Assembly (NCBI GenBank): GCA_017308135.1 | Contig: JAFKFM010000006.1 | Span: 623,724 to 687,723, forward strand | Direction: 5' to 3' | From: Alphaproteobacteria bacterium | Lineage (GTDB): Bacteria > Pseudomonadota > Alphaproteobacteria > CACIAM-22H2 | Length of the DNA stretch: 64,000 bases | Part shown: positions 58,169 through 64,000 of the stretch, in pieces | How positions within the stretch are numbered: the first letter of the stretch is position 1 | How the letters are laid out: every line of letters starts with the position of its first letter | Position numbers and translations under genes: made by a program | The notes under the pieces: generated by a model | The model's database searches: none | The model's input: the letters and a program-made list of their open reading frames with translations, nothing else | Told to the model about the DNA's origin: nothing

Positions 58169-59131
58169 ATGCGGGACGGGACGGGCGGTCCCTTGATCGT
58201 CGGGGCGAGCCAGGTCGAGAACATCCTGGAAGTCGCGCCGTTGGTCGAAGCGTTGCGCAACGCGTTCCGGCGCGGCGCGGTCGTACCCGTGCGCCATCAC
58301 CACGCGATGGAAGTGCCGGGTGCCGCCGATGCGACGCTGCTGCTGATGCCCGCTTGGCAGCCGGGGCGCTATGCCGGCATCAAGATCGTCACCGTGTTCC
58401 CGTCGAACGGCGAGCGCGGCTTGCCCTCGGTCATGGGGAGTTATGTGCTGATCTCGGCGCGCGATGGGCGCCCACTCGCGGTCATCGACGGTTCGATGCT
58501 GACGCTGAAGCGCACCGCCGCCGCCTCGGCGCTCGCGGCCAAATATCTCTCGCGTCCCGACGCGTCGAAATTGCTGATGGTGGGCACGGGCGCGCTCGCC
58601 CCGCATTTGATCCTCGCCCATGCCAGCGTGCGGCCGATCACCGAGCTTGTCGTCTGGGGCCGCGACTTCGCCAAGGCCGAACGCCTGGCCAAGAATTTCG
58701 ACGGCCGCCGGTTGAAAGCGCGCGCGGTGCGTTCGCTGGAAGACGGCGTTGCTTGGGCCGACACGATCTCCTGCGCCACGCTGGCGAAGGAACCGCTGGT
58801 GCGCGGCGCATGGCTGCGGCAAGGCCAGCATCTCGATCTCGTCGGCGGCTTCACGCCGCAAATGCGCGAGGCCGACGACGAAGCCGTGACGCGCGCGCGC
58901 GTCTATGTCGATACCTATGCCGGGGCGATGAAAGAGGCGGGCGATATCGTCCAGCCTTTGGCGAACGGCGCGCTCGACGAAAAACAGATCGCCGGCGAAT
59001 TGGCCGAGTTGGCGCAAGGCCGTGCGGCGGGGCGATCCTTCCATAACCAGATCACGCTGTTCAAATCGGTCGGCACCGCGCTCGAAGATCTCGCGGCGGC
59101 CGAACTCGTCTACGAAACGATCCGCAAATAA
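58169..59131 (+). CDS. Ornithine cyclodeaminase / mu-crystallin family protein
   Basis: NAD(P)-binding protein of 320 residues. Seen: MPAWQPGRYAGIKIVTVFPSN, DGSMLTLKRTAAASALAAKYL, the nucleotide fold LLMVGTGALAPHLILAH, and the catalytic-region Asp in VGGFTPQMREADDEAV. Family members convert ornithine to proline, or reduce ketimines and cyclic imino acids; which one applies is unknown. Start ATG 58169 with GGAG upstream. Confidence 0.85.
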   Translation: MRDGTGGPLIVGASQVENILEVAPLVEALRNAFRRGAVVPVRHHHAMEVPGAADATLLLMPAWQPGRYAGIKIVTVFPSNGERGLPSVMGSYVLISARDGRPLAVIDGSMLTLKRTAAASALAAKYLSRPDASKLLMVGTGALAPHLILAHASVRPITELVVWGRDFAKAERLAKNFDGRRLKARAVRSLEDGVAWADTISCATLAKEPLVRGAWLRQGQHLDLVGGFTPQMREADDEAVTRARVYVDTYAGAMKEAGDIVQPLANGALDEKQIAGELAELAQGRAAGRSFHNQITLFKSVGTALEDLAAAELVYETIRK

Positions 59132-59563
59132 ATCCGCCGTCCGGCGGCCGATCGGGGGCGCCGGGCGCGTGATGCCGGCTGCTCAAACATGCGGCAAGCC
59201 GGTTCTTGCGACGGTCCCGCACCCGGCGCCGACACATTCCCTGGTGTTCGTCCGGCCCGGCGACACCGCGATATATGATATCCCCACGGCGTCTTGTGAA
59301 TCCCGCGACGGCGCCGGCAACCATGTCCAATTTAGCTTCGCTACAAGCCAAGGCGGTTTTTCCCCCCTTTGCGGTTTTCCCGGGCGCTGCTAAATTCAAC
59401 GATGGCGGAACAGGATCGTCTTCGAAAAGAAAGACACTGATACGTCGCAAACGCGCACGTGATTGCGAAGGGCGCACGGGAACAGCAATCGCAGCGCGCG
59501 GACAGGGAAACGAAGACGTCGTGCCGGTCAACGCCCGACGACGCAACACTGAGGACGATGGAT
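59132..59563 (+). other. 432-nt region upstream of the cold-shock gene
   Basis: No convincing gene: an open frame at 59206-59577 has poor composition and runs into the next gene. A CCGCC/GGCGG hairpin follows the upstream stop without a T-run. GATAT-ATG-ATATC (59270-59282) is a short inverted repeat. A long leader would suit a cold-shock mRNA, but I cannot place a promoter with confidence. Confidence 0.4.
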
Positions 59564-60247
59564 ATGCCTTCGGGTGACGGGACGATGCGGGCCACGGTGA
59601 AGTGGTTCAACACCGCCAAGGGTTTCGGGTTCGTGACGCCCGGCGACGGTTCGCCGGAAGCCTTCCTCCATCTCTCCGCATTGAAGCAGGCCGGTTACGA
59701 ATCGGTCGGCGAAGGTGCGGCTGTGACGGTGGAGATCGGTCAGAGCCCCAAGGGCCGTCAGGTCCTTCGCGTGCTGGAAGTCGATAATTCGACGTCGCGG
59801 GCACCCGCGCCGCGTCCGCGTCAGGGCGGCTTCGGCGATCGTGGCGACCGCGGTGGCTATGGCGGCGGCGGCGGTTACGGCGGTGATCGCGGCGGCTACG
59901 GTGGCGGCGGCGGTTACGGCGGCGATCGTGGTGATCGCGGCGGTTACGGCGGTGGCGGCGGTGGCTTTGGCGGCGCGCCCGCTTATCAGCCGCCCGTGAA
60001 TCTCGAAAACGCCGAAGACATGGACGGCGTGGTGAAGTGGTTCTCCGGCCTCAAGGGCTATGGCTTCGTCCAGCCCAATGGCGGCGGCAAGGACGTGTTC
60101 GTCCACATCACCGTGCTGCGCAACGCCGGTCTTCAGAATCTGGCGCCCGGTCAGCCGGTGCGTATGAAGGTCGTGACCGCCCGCAAGGGCCCCGAAGCCG
60201 TGACGGTGGAACTCACCGGCCCGGTCGGCCCCGCGCCGGGCGAATAA
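59564..60247 (+). CDS. Two cold-shock domains joined by a Gly/Arg-rich linker
   Basis: Nucleic-acid-binding protein of 227 residues. Cold-shock domain 1 (8-73) has KWFNTAKGFGFVTP and AFLHLSAL; domain 2 (153-218) has KWFSGLKGYGFVQP and VFVHITVL. Between them residues 88-137 repeat GGYGGGGGYGGDRG-type units, a disordered RGG-like tract. Two-domain cold-shock proteins are known in alphaproteobacteria; a glycine/arginine linker of this kind is unusual there and recalls eukaryotic RNA-binding proteins. The ATG at 59564 is 9 nt after GAGG; 59558 and 59585 are alternatives. Confidence 0.88.
   Translation: MPSGDGTMRATVKWFNTAKGFGFVTPGDGSPEAFLHLSALKQAGYESVGEGAAVTVEIGQSPKGRQVLRVLEVDNSTSRAPAPRPRQGGFGDRGDRGGYGGGGGYGGDRGGYGGGGGYGGDRGDRGGYGGGGGGFGGAPAYQPPVNLENAEDMDGVVKWFSGLKGYGFVQPNGGGKDVFVHITVLRNAGLQNLAPGQPVRMKVVTARKGPEAVTVELTGPVGPAPGE
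59825..59974 (+). repeat. GGC-rich tandem repeats coding the cold-shock linker
   Basis: Imperfect repeats of GGCGGTTACGGCGGTGATCG-type units code for residues 88-137. Such repeats can change length by slippage. Confidence 0.8.
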
Positions 60248-60271
60248 GTTCCGTACCCGCGGAGAAAGAAG

Positions 60272-60308
60272 GGGCGCGACGGCGAAGGCCGTCGCGCCCT
60301 TTTCGTTT
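60272..60308 (+). terminator. Terminator of the cold-shock gene
   Basis: Perfect 12-bp stem GGGCGCGACGGC/GCCGTCGCGCCC with a GAAG loop, then TTTTcgTTTTT. Confidence 0.93.
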
Positions 60309-60312
60309 TTGA

Positions 60313-61101
60313 TTAAAGCGCGACCGCTTCGAACGGCCCGACGGCGCGGGTCGAGGTGATCAGCTTCGCGCCGTCCCATAGATGCAGCTGGAAGCCGGGC
60401 GCCTCGTCGGTCCACATCGCGGGCGCTTTCTTCCGCCAATCCAGCGCGAATTGATGCGCGGTCGACGGGCACACGCTGGCGATCGTGCCGCCGAACGGGG
60501 CGATCATCTGGCGATGCAGATGGCCCGACACGATGCGCACGATCTGCTTGTTCTTCGCGACGATCTTCTCGAACGCCGCCGCACCCGCGAAGGGCCATGC
60601 TTCGACATGGCCGATCGCGGTGTCGAAGGGCGGGTGATGCGTGGCGATCAGCGTGGGCCGATCGGGTACCGCCGCCAGGGTGGCTTCCAGCCAGGCGAGA
60701 CGCTTTTCGCACAACTCGCCGTTCACCTTGCCGGGCACATGCGTGTCCAGGCCAATGATCCGCAAGGGCCCAAGATCGTCGCGCACCCAATGCAGGAACT
60801 CGCCTTCGCCCATGATCGTGGTCTTGCCGAAGGCGGCGTGCAGCGTGTCGCGCGCATCGTGATTGCCGGGGATGATCGCCAGCGGCATATCGAGCCGGTC
60901 GAGCAACGGTTTGATGCGCGCATACTCCTCGGCCGAGCCGCGATCGACCATGTCGCCGGTCAGCAAGGCGAGATCGGGTTTGGGCTCCAGCGCCAGGATC
61001 GCGTCGATCGCGCGCGCCAGCATCGCGTGGCTGTCGAAGCGGCCATAGACGCGCTTGCCGTCCTCCAGCACATGGGTGTCGGTGAATTGGACGATCAGCA
61101 T
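60313..61101 (-). CDS. CpdA-like cyclic nucleotide phosphodiesterase
   Basis: Metallophosphoesterase of 262 residues with intact sites: FTDTHV (Asp-x-His), LTGDMVDRG, PGNHDARD, ATHHPPF and SGHLHRQ. This is the class III phosphodiesterase layout; relatives cleave cAMP (CpdA), glycerophosphodiesters or other phosphodiesters. The ATG at 61099-61101 is one base after the rlmJ stop. Confidence 0.82.
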   Translation of the reverse strand: MLIVQFTDTHVLEDGKRVYGRFDSHAMLARAIDAILALEPKPDLALLTGDMVDRGSAEEYARIKPLLDRLDMPLAIIPGNHDARDTLHAAFGKTTIMGEGEFLHWVRDDLGPLRIIGLDTHVPGKVNGELCEKRLAWLEATLAAVPDRPTLIATHHPPFDTAIGHVEAWPFAGAAAFEKIVAKNKQIVRIVSGHLHRQMIAPFGGTIASVCPSTAHQFALDWRKKAPAMWTDEAPGFQLHLWDGAKLITSTRAVGPFEAVAL

Positions 61102-61102
61102 G

Positions 61103-61927
61103 TCACTCCCCCGCCAAAACGCGGATCTCGACCTTGGCGCCCGGCTTGAACCGCGCCGCACACCAATCCCAAGCCTCGCGCATCGCTTCTTCGTAGCGCC
61201 ACGGCGCGTTGATCGCCAGGATTCCGCAGCCGCGCAAGCCTTTCGCGTCGGGCGTGGCCGGCCACTCGATTTCCGCGAGCGTCACGCGGCGCGTCTCGCC
61301 CGTCGCATAGGCCGCGATCAGCGCGTCGGGCCCTTCCCGATCCTTGATCGGATACCAGGCGAGAAACACGCCGGTCGCGAAACGCTTCAAGCCATGGCGC
61401 AGGCCGCGCGCGAGTTTGTCGAACTCGTCTGTCGATTCGAACGGCGGATCGATCAGCACCACGCCGCGCCGTTCGCGCGGCGGTAATTTGGATTTGATGG
61501 CGGCGTAGCCGTCGTCGGCGACGATTTCGATTCCGCTTTCGCCGGCAAAGGTCCGCTGCAACGTCGCGGCGTCGACTTGATGCAGTTCGCACAGCATCGC
61601 GCGATCGCCGTCGCGCAGGAAATGGCGCGCCACGCGCGGACTGCCCGGATACCAGCGCGCCGGCAGATCGGCGAGGACGGCGGCGTAGGGGGCGAGCGAT
61701 TCGGGTGCGGCCGCCAGATCGTCGCGCAGTTTGGCGATGCCGTCGCGCCATTCGCCGGTGCGCGTCGCCTGATCGGCTTCGAGATCGTATTCGCCCAGCC
61801 CCGCATGGGTGTCGAGCACGGCGAAGGGCTTGGGCTTTTCAGTCATGCGCGCGAGCACCCAGGCATAGGTCGCATGCTTGACGACATCGGCGAAATTGCC
61901 GGCGTGGAAGGCGTGTCGGTAGTTCAT
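61103..61927 (-). CDS. rlmJ: 23S rRNA (adenine-N6) methyltransferase RlmJ
   Basis: Methylates A2030 of 23S rRNA; 274 residues. Seen: MNYRHAFHAGNFADVVKHA, DTHAGLGEYDL, and the catalytic DPPFE (DPPYE-type) in VVLIDPPFESTDEF. Followed immediately by the CpdA-like gene. Confidence 0.93.
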   Translation of the reverse strand: MNYRHAFHAGNFADVVKHATYAWVLARMTEKPKPFAVLDTHAGLGEYDLEADQATRTGEWRDGIAKLRDDLAAAPESLAPYAAVLADLPARWYPGSPRVARHFLRDGDRAMLCELHQVDAATLQRTFAGESGIEIVADDGYAAIKSKLPPRERRGVVLIDPPFESTDEFDKLARGLRHGLKRFATGVFLAWYPIKDREGPDALIAAYATGETRRVTLAEIEWPATPDAKGLRGCGILAINAPWRYEEAMREAWDWCAARFKPGAKVEIRVLAGE

Positions 61928-61967
61928 GGTGGCGCGCAATCTAGCGCGCGATCGAGGCCAGCGCCCC

Positions 61968-62022
61968 AAAAAGTAATCGGGCCGCCGTCCATTCCCGGGA
62001 GCGGGGGGAGGACGGCGGCCCG
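61968..62022 (-). terminator. Terminator of the iron-binding protein gene
   Basis: Perfect 13-bp stem CGGGCCGCCGTCC/GGACGGCGGCCCG (61978-62022), with a TCCCGGGA palindrome in the loop, followed on the minus strand by TTACTTTTT. Confidence 0.9.
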
Positions 62023-62055
62023 ACGCCGCGAGCGGGAAGTAAGGGGCTCGAAACC

Positions 62056-63111
62056 TTACTTCCAGCCGGCGCGGTCCGTCAGCCGCAGGGCGGCTTCGTT
62101 GTTCTGGCCGAACGTGGCCGCGGAAAGCGTATCCTCGCGGAACTCGCCGAATTGCTGGAGGGCGGCCACCAGCTTCGTGCCGCGCACGACCGGATATTCG
62201 CTGTTGCCTTCGGCGAAGATCGTCTGCGCGTCGGGCGAGGCGAGATATTCGAGGAAGCGGATCGCGTTCGCCTTGTTCGGCGCGGTCTTGACCACACCCG
62301 CACCCGAGATGTTCACGTGCGTGCCGCGATCGCGCTGGTTCGGGAAGATGATGCCGGTCTTGGCCAGCACATCCTTGTCCTTCGCGTCGTTCGAACGGAA
62401 CAGGTTGGCGTAGTAGTAGGTGTTGACCACCGCGATTTCGCCTTCGCCGGCCGCAACCGCGTAGAACTGGTCGCGATCGCCGCCGCGCGGCGGGCGGGCG
62501 AGATTGGCGGCCAGGCCGCGCGCCCATTCCTCGGTCTTCGCCTCGCCGTGGACGGCGATCATCGCGCCGGTTAGCGACTGGTTATAGACGTTGGTCGACG
62601 AGCGGATGACGACCTTGCCCTTGAGCTTCGGGTCGGCGAGCGATTCGTAGGTCGGCGCGTCGGCCGGGTTGAACTTCGCCTTGTCGTAGATGAACACGCG
62701 CGCGCGCTTCGACAGGCCGAACCAATGGCCTTCCGGCTCGCGGAAATGGGCGGGAATCGCGGCTTCCAAAGCGGCCGACTTCACCGGCTGCAGAACGCCG
62801 GCCGCGTGGGCGCGCCACAGGCGGCCCGCATCGACCGTGACGAACACGTCGGCCGGGGAATTGGCGCCTTCGGTGCGGATGCGCTGGAGCAGCGCGTCGG
62901 CCTCGCCCTCGATCCGGTTGACCTTGATGCCCGTCGCCTTGGTGAAATTCGTGTAGATCGCTTCGTCGGTGTCGTAGTGACGGCCGGTGTAGAGATTCAC
63001 CACGCCGCCCGCGGCACCCTGCGCCCAGGCCGGCACCGAAGCGGTGGCGGCCAGGCCGGCGGCGGTGCCAAGCAGGGCGCGGCGCGAAATCTGGGGGGGC
63101 ATCAGCGTCAT
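62056..63111 (-). CDS. Periplasmic ferric-iron-binding protein (FutA/FbpA-like)
   Basis: ABC-type iron receptor of 351 residues. A twin-arginine-type signal (SRRALLGTAAGLAATA, cleaved near AWAQ) is followed by VNLYTGRHYDTDEAIYTNF and paired tyrosines in VVNTYYYANL, ligands of iron in FutA/FbpA. No permease or ATPase gene is adjacent. The start ATG at 63109-63111 follows AAGGAA. A Fur box overlaps the predicted transcription start. Confidence 0.9.
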   Translation of the reverse strand: MTLMPPQISRRALLGTAAGLAATASVPAWAQGAAGGVVNLYTGRHYDTDEAIYTNFTKATGIKVNRIEGEADALLQRIRTEGANSPADVFVTVDAGRLWRAHAAGVLQPVKSAALEAAIPAHFREPEGHWFGLSKRARVFIYDKAKFNPADAPTYESLADPKLKGKVVIRSSTNVYNQSLTGAMIAVHGEAKTEEWARGLAANLARPPRGGDRDQFYAVAAGEGEIAVVNTYYYANLFRSNDAKDKDVLAKTGIIFPNQRDRGTHVNISGAGVVKTAPNKANAIRFLEYLASPDAQTIFAEGNSEYPVVRGTKLVAALQQFGEFREDTLSAATFGQNNEAALRLTDRAGWK

Positions 63112-63129
63112 TTCCTTCGAGCCTCGTTG

Positions 63130-63148
63130 ATTGCGAATGATTTGCAAT
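63130..63148. promoter_or_regulatory. Fur box before the iron-binding protein gene
   Basis: A 9-1-9 inverted repeat, ATTGCGAAT-G-ATTTGCAAT, with one mismatch, matching the Fur pattern. A weaker copy (TGCAAAT-T-ACTCGCA) is at 63188-63202. Confidence 0.72.
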
Positions 63149-63157
63149 TGCGCGGGC

Positions 63158-63186
63158 AAGATACAATCGCCGTTTTGGAACTGCAA
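63158..63186 (-). promoter_or_regulatory. Sigma-70 promoter of the iron-binding protein gene
   Basis: Minus strand TTGCAG (63181-63186), 17 nt, TATCTT (63158-63163). The Fur box covers the predicted start site just downstream. Confidence 0.7.
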
Positions 63187-63322
63187 GTGCAAATTACTCG
63201 CAAACTTCGAATTCGCTAGTGACCTCTTCGCGTAGGAGATTCGTTTTATCTGACAATGTCTTGCGGCTGATCTCTATCCCTTGCCCTCGACTCGCGGTTG
63301 GGCGTAGGGTTCGCAAATCGGC

Positions 63323-64000
63323 ATGGACGACCTGATTCAAAGCAAGATCCACGACCTGCTGCGCGTGGCCCAAACGGGCCAGCGGGCGGCTCGTGCGACC
63401 GTGGGCAACGAGCTCGGCGAAATTCTCGCCGACGTGCCGATGGCGCTCGACCGCGCGGAATATGAAATCGCCGCCGATATCGTGCGCCATTTGGTGCGCG
63501 ACATCGAAGTCGATATCAAGCTGCGCTTGGCCGAACGCCTCGCGGAAACGGCCGACGCGCCCAAGGAATTGGTCGTCGCGTTGGCGAACGACGAAATCAC
63601 CGTCGCCAAGCCGCTGCTGACGATGAGTGCGGCATTGGCCGACGAAGATTTGATCGAGATCGTGCGCCAGCGCGGGGCCGCCCATCGCCTGGCGATCGCC
63701 AGCCGCGACGGCGTGTCCGAAGCGGTCGCGGCGGCGTTGGTCGACAGCGGCGACAGCGACGTGATGAAGGAGCTGCTCGACAACCGCTCCTCGCGCATCG
63801 CGGAAGCGACCTACGCCTATCTCGCCGAATTCGCGCGCGAGCGCGACGGGCTGCAACGCCCGCTCGTTTCGCGCGAAGACCTGCCGGGCGACGTGGCGGC
63901 GCGCCTCTATGGCTGGGTCGCCGCCGATTTGAAGCGTCAGATTCGCGAACGCCATCCCTTCGACGCCTGGGCCGTGGAATGGGCCGGCGAGATGGAATGG
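63323..64000 (+). CDS. DUF2336-family protein, 5 prime part, cut by window edge
   Basis: The first 226 codons are present from ATG 63323. The sequence is helical, beginning MDDLIQSKIHDLLRVAQ, with LIEIVRQRGAAHRLAIASR and LLDNRSSRIAEATY segments that fit the DUF2336 family of alphaproteobacteria, which resembles HEAT-like repeats. Function unknown. No stop before the window end. It is divergent from the iron-binding protein gene. Confidence 0.78.
   Translation, partial: MDDLIQSKIHDLLRVAQTGQRAARATVGNELGEILADVPMALDRAEYEIAADIVRHLVRDIEVDIKLRLAERLAETADAPKELVVALANDEITVAKPLLTMSAALADEDLIEIVRQRGAAHRLAIASRDGVSEAVAAALVDSGDSDVMKELLDNRSSRIAEATYAYLAEFARERDGLQRPLVSREDLPGDVAARLYGWVAADLKRQIRERHPFDAWAVEWAGEMEW

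Noticed and set aside
59206-59557. Possible small gene upstream of the cold-shock gene
   Set aside because: Arg- and Ser-rich without motifs, poor start context, and it runs into the next gene out of frame.

Overview
The window is 64 kb of GC-rich chromosomal DNA from an alphaproteobacterium, most likely from the Rhodospirillales or a neighbouring order. The pointers are gene content and order: an SUV3-like helicase, an S4-domain protein, a seven-iron ferredoxin and CarD in a row; an RpoH-II type sigma factor; a SAM-II riboswitch before the sulfhydrylase gene; a heme operon hemC-hemD/Mic60-hemY; and glnK-amtB behind sigma-54-like promoters. I see no phage, insertion sequence, CRISPR array or plasmid gene. 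Almost all DNA is coding, with tightly packed operons and many 4-base start/stop overlaps. Both ends cut a gene: htpG (minus strand, left) and a DUF2336 gene (plus strand, right).

Layout. 1-4.7 kb: htpG with a heat-shock promoter, helicase, S4 protein, fdxA, then about 270 nt of consecutive hairpins before carD. 4.8-8.1 kb: an unrecognised lipoprotein, a small helical protein, a phosphatase-like protein that has lost its metal ligands, and rpoH (type II). 8.0-11.7 kb (minus): dapC-ftsK. 12.1-13.8 kb: an MsbA-like exporter. 13.8-18.3 kb (minus): apaG-folE-argE-AAC(3)-like operon, and metZ behind a SAM-II riboswitch and terminator; tRNA-Gly(CCC) starts divergently. 18.4-23.7 kb (minus): a peptide-type ABC importer. 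23.7-27.8 kb (minus): a UgpCBAE-like importer. 28-30 kb (minus): glnK and amtB. 30.1-35.8 kb: a UbiH-type hydroxylase, a small membrane protein, a chemoreceptor and acs. 36-38.8 kb (minus): tsaD-gpsA-EVE-Rieske, overlapping by 4 bases each.

38.8-42.8 kb: hemC, a HemD-Mic60 fusion and hemY. 42.9-45.5 kb: etfB-etfA-hbd. 45.6-53.0 kb: hisN-like phosphatase, yejABEF and a GhrA-like dehydrogenase. 53.1-55.7 kb: a conserved-looking unknown, sppA, ihfB and a LapA-like protein. 55.7-59.1 kb: a deacetylase/flavoprotein pair divergent from an ornithine-cyclodeaminase-like gene. 59.6-60.2 kb: a protein with two cold-shock domains joined by a glycine/arginine-rich linker. 60.3-63.1 kb (minus): an iron-binding protein gene with a Fur box, then rlmJ and a CpdA-like phosphodiesterase. 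The end is the DUF2336 gene.

The window mixes housekeeping (division, tRNA modification, heme, folate, lysine and methionine synthesis) with nutrient uptake (peptides, glycerol-phosphate or sugars, ammonium, iron) and stress control (HtpG, RpoH-II, cold shock). The least explained items are the structured RNA region before carD, the catalytically stripped phosphatase next to rpoH, the lipoprotein/helical-protein pair beside it, the glycine-rich double cold-shock protein, and several promoter-embedded palindromes.
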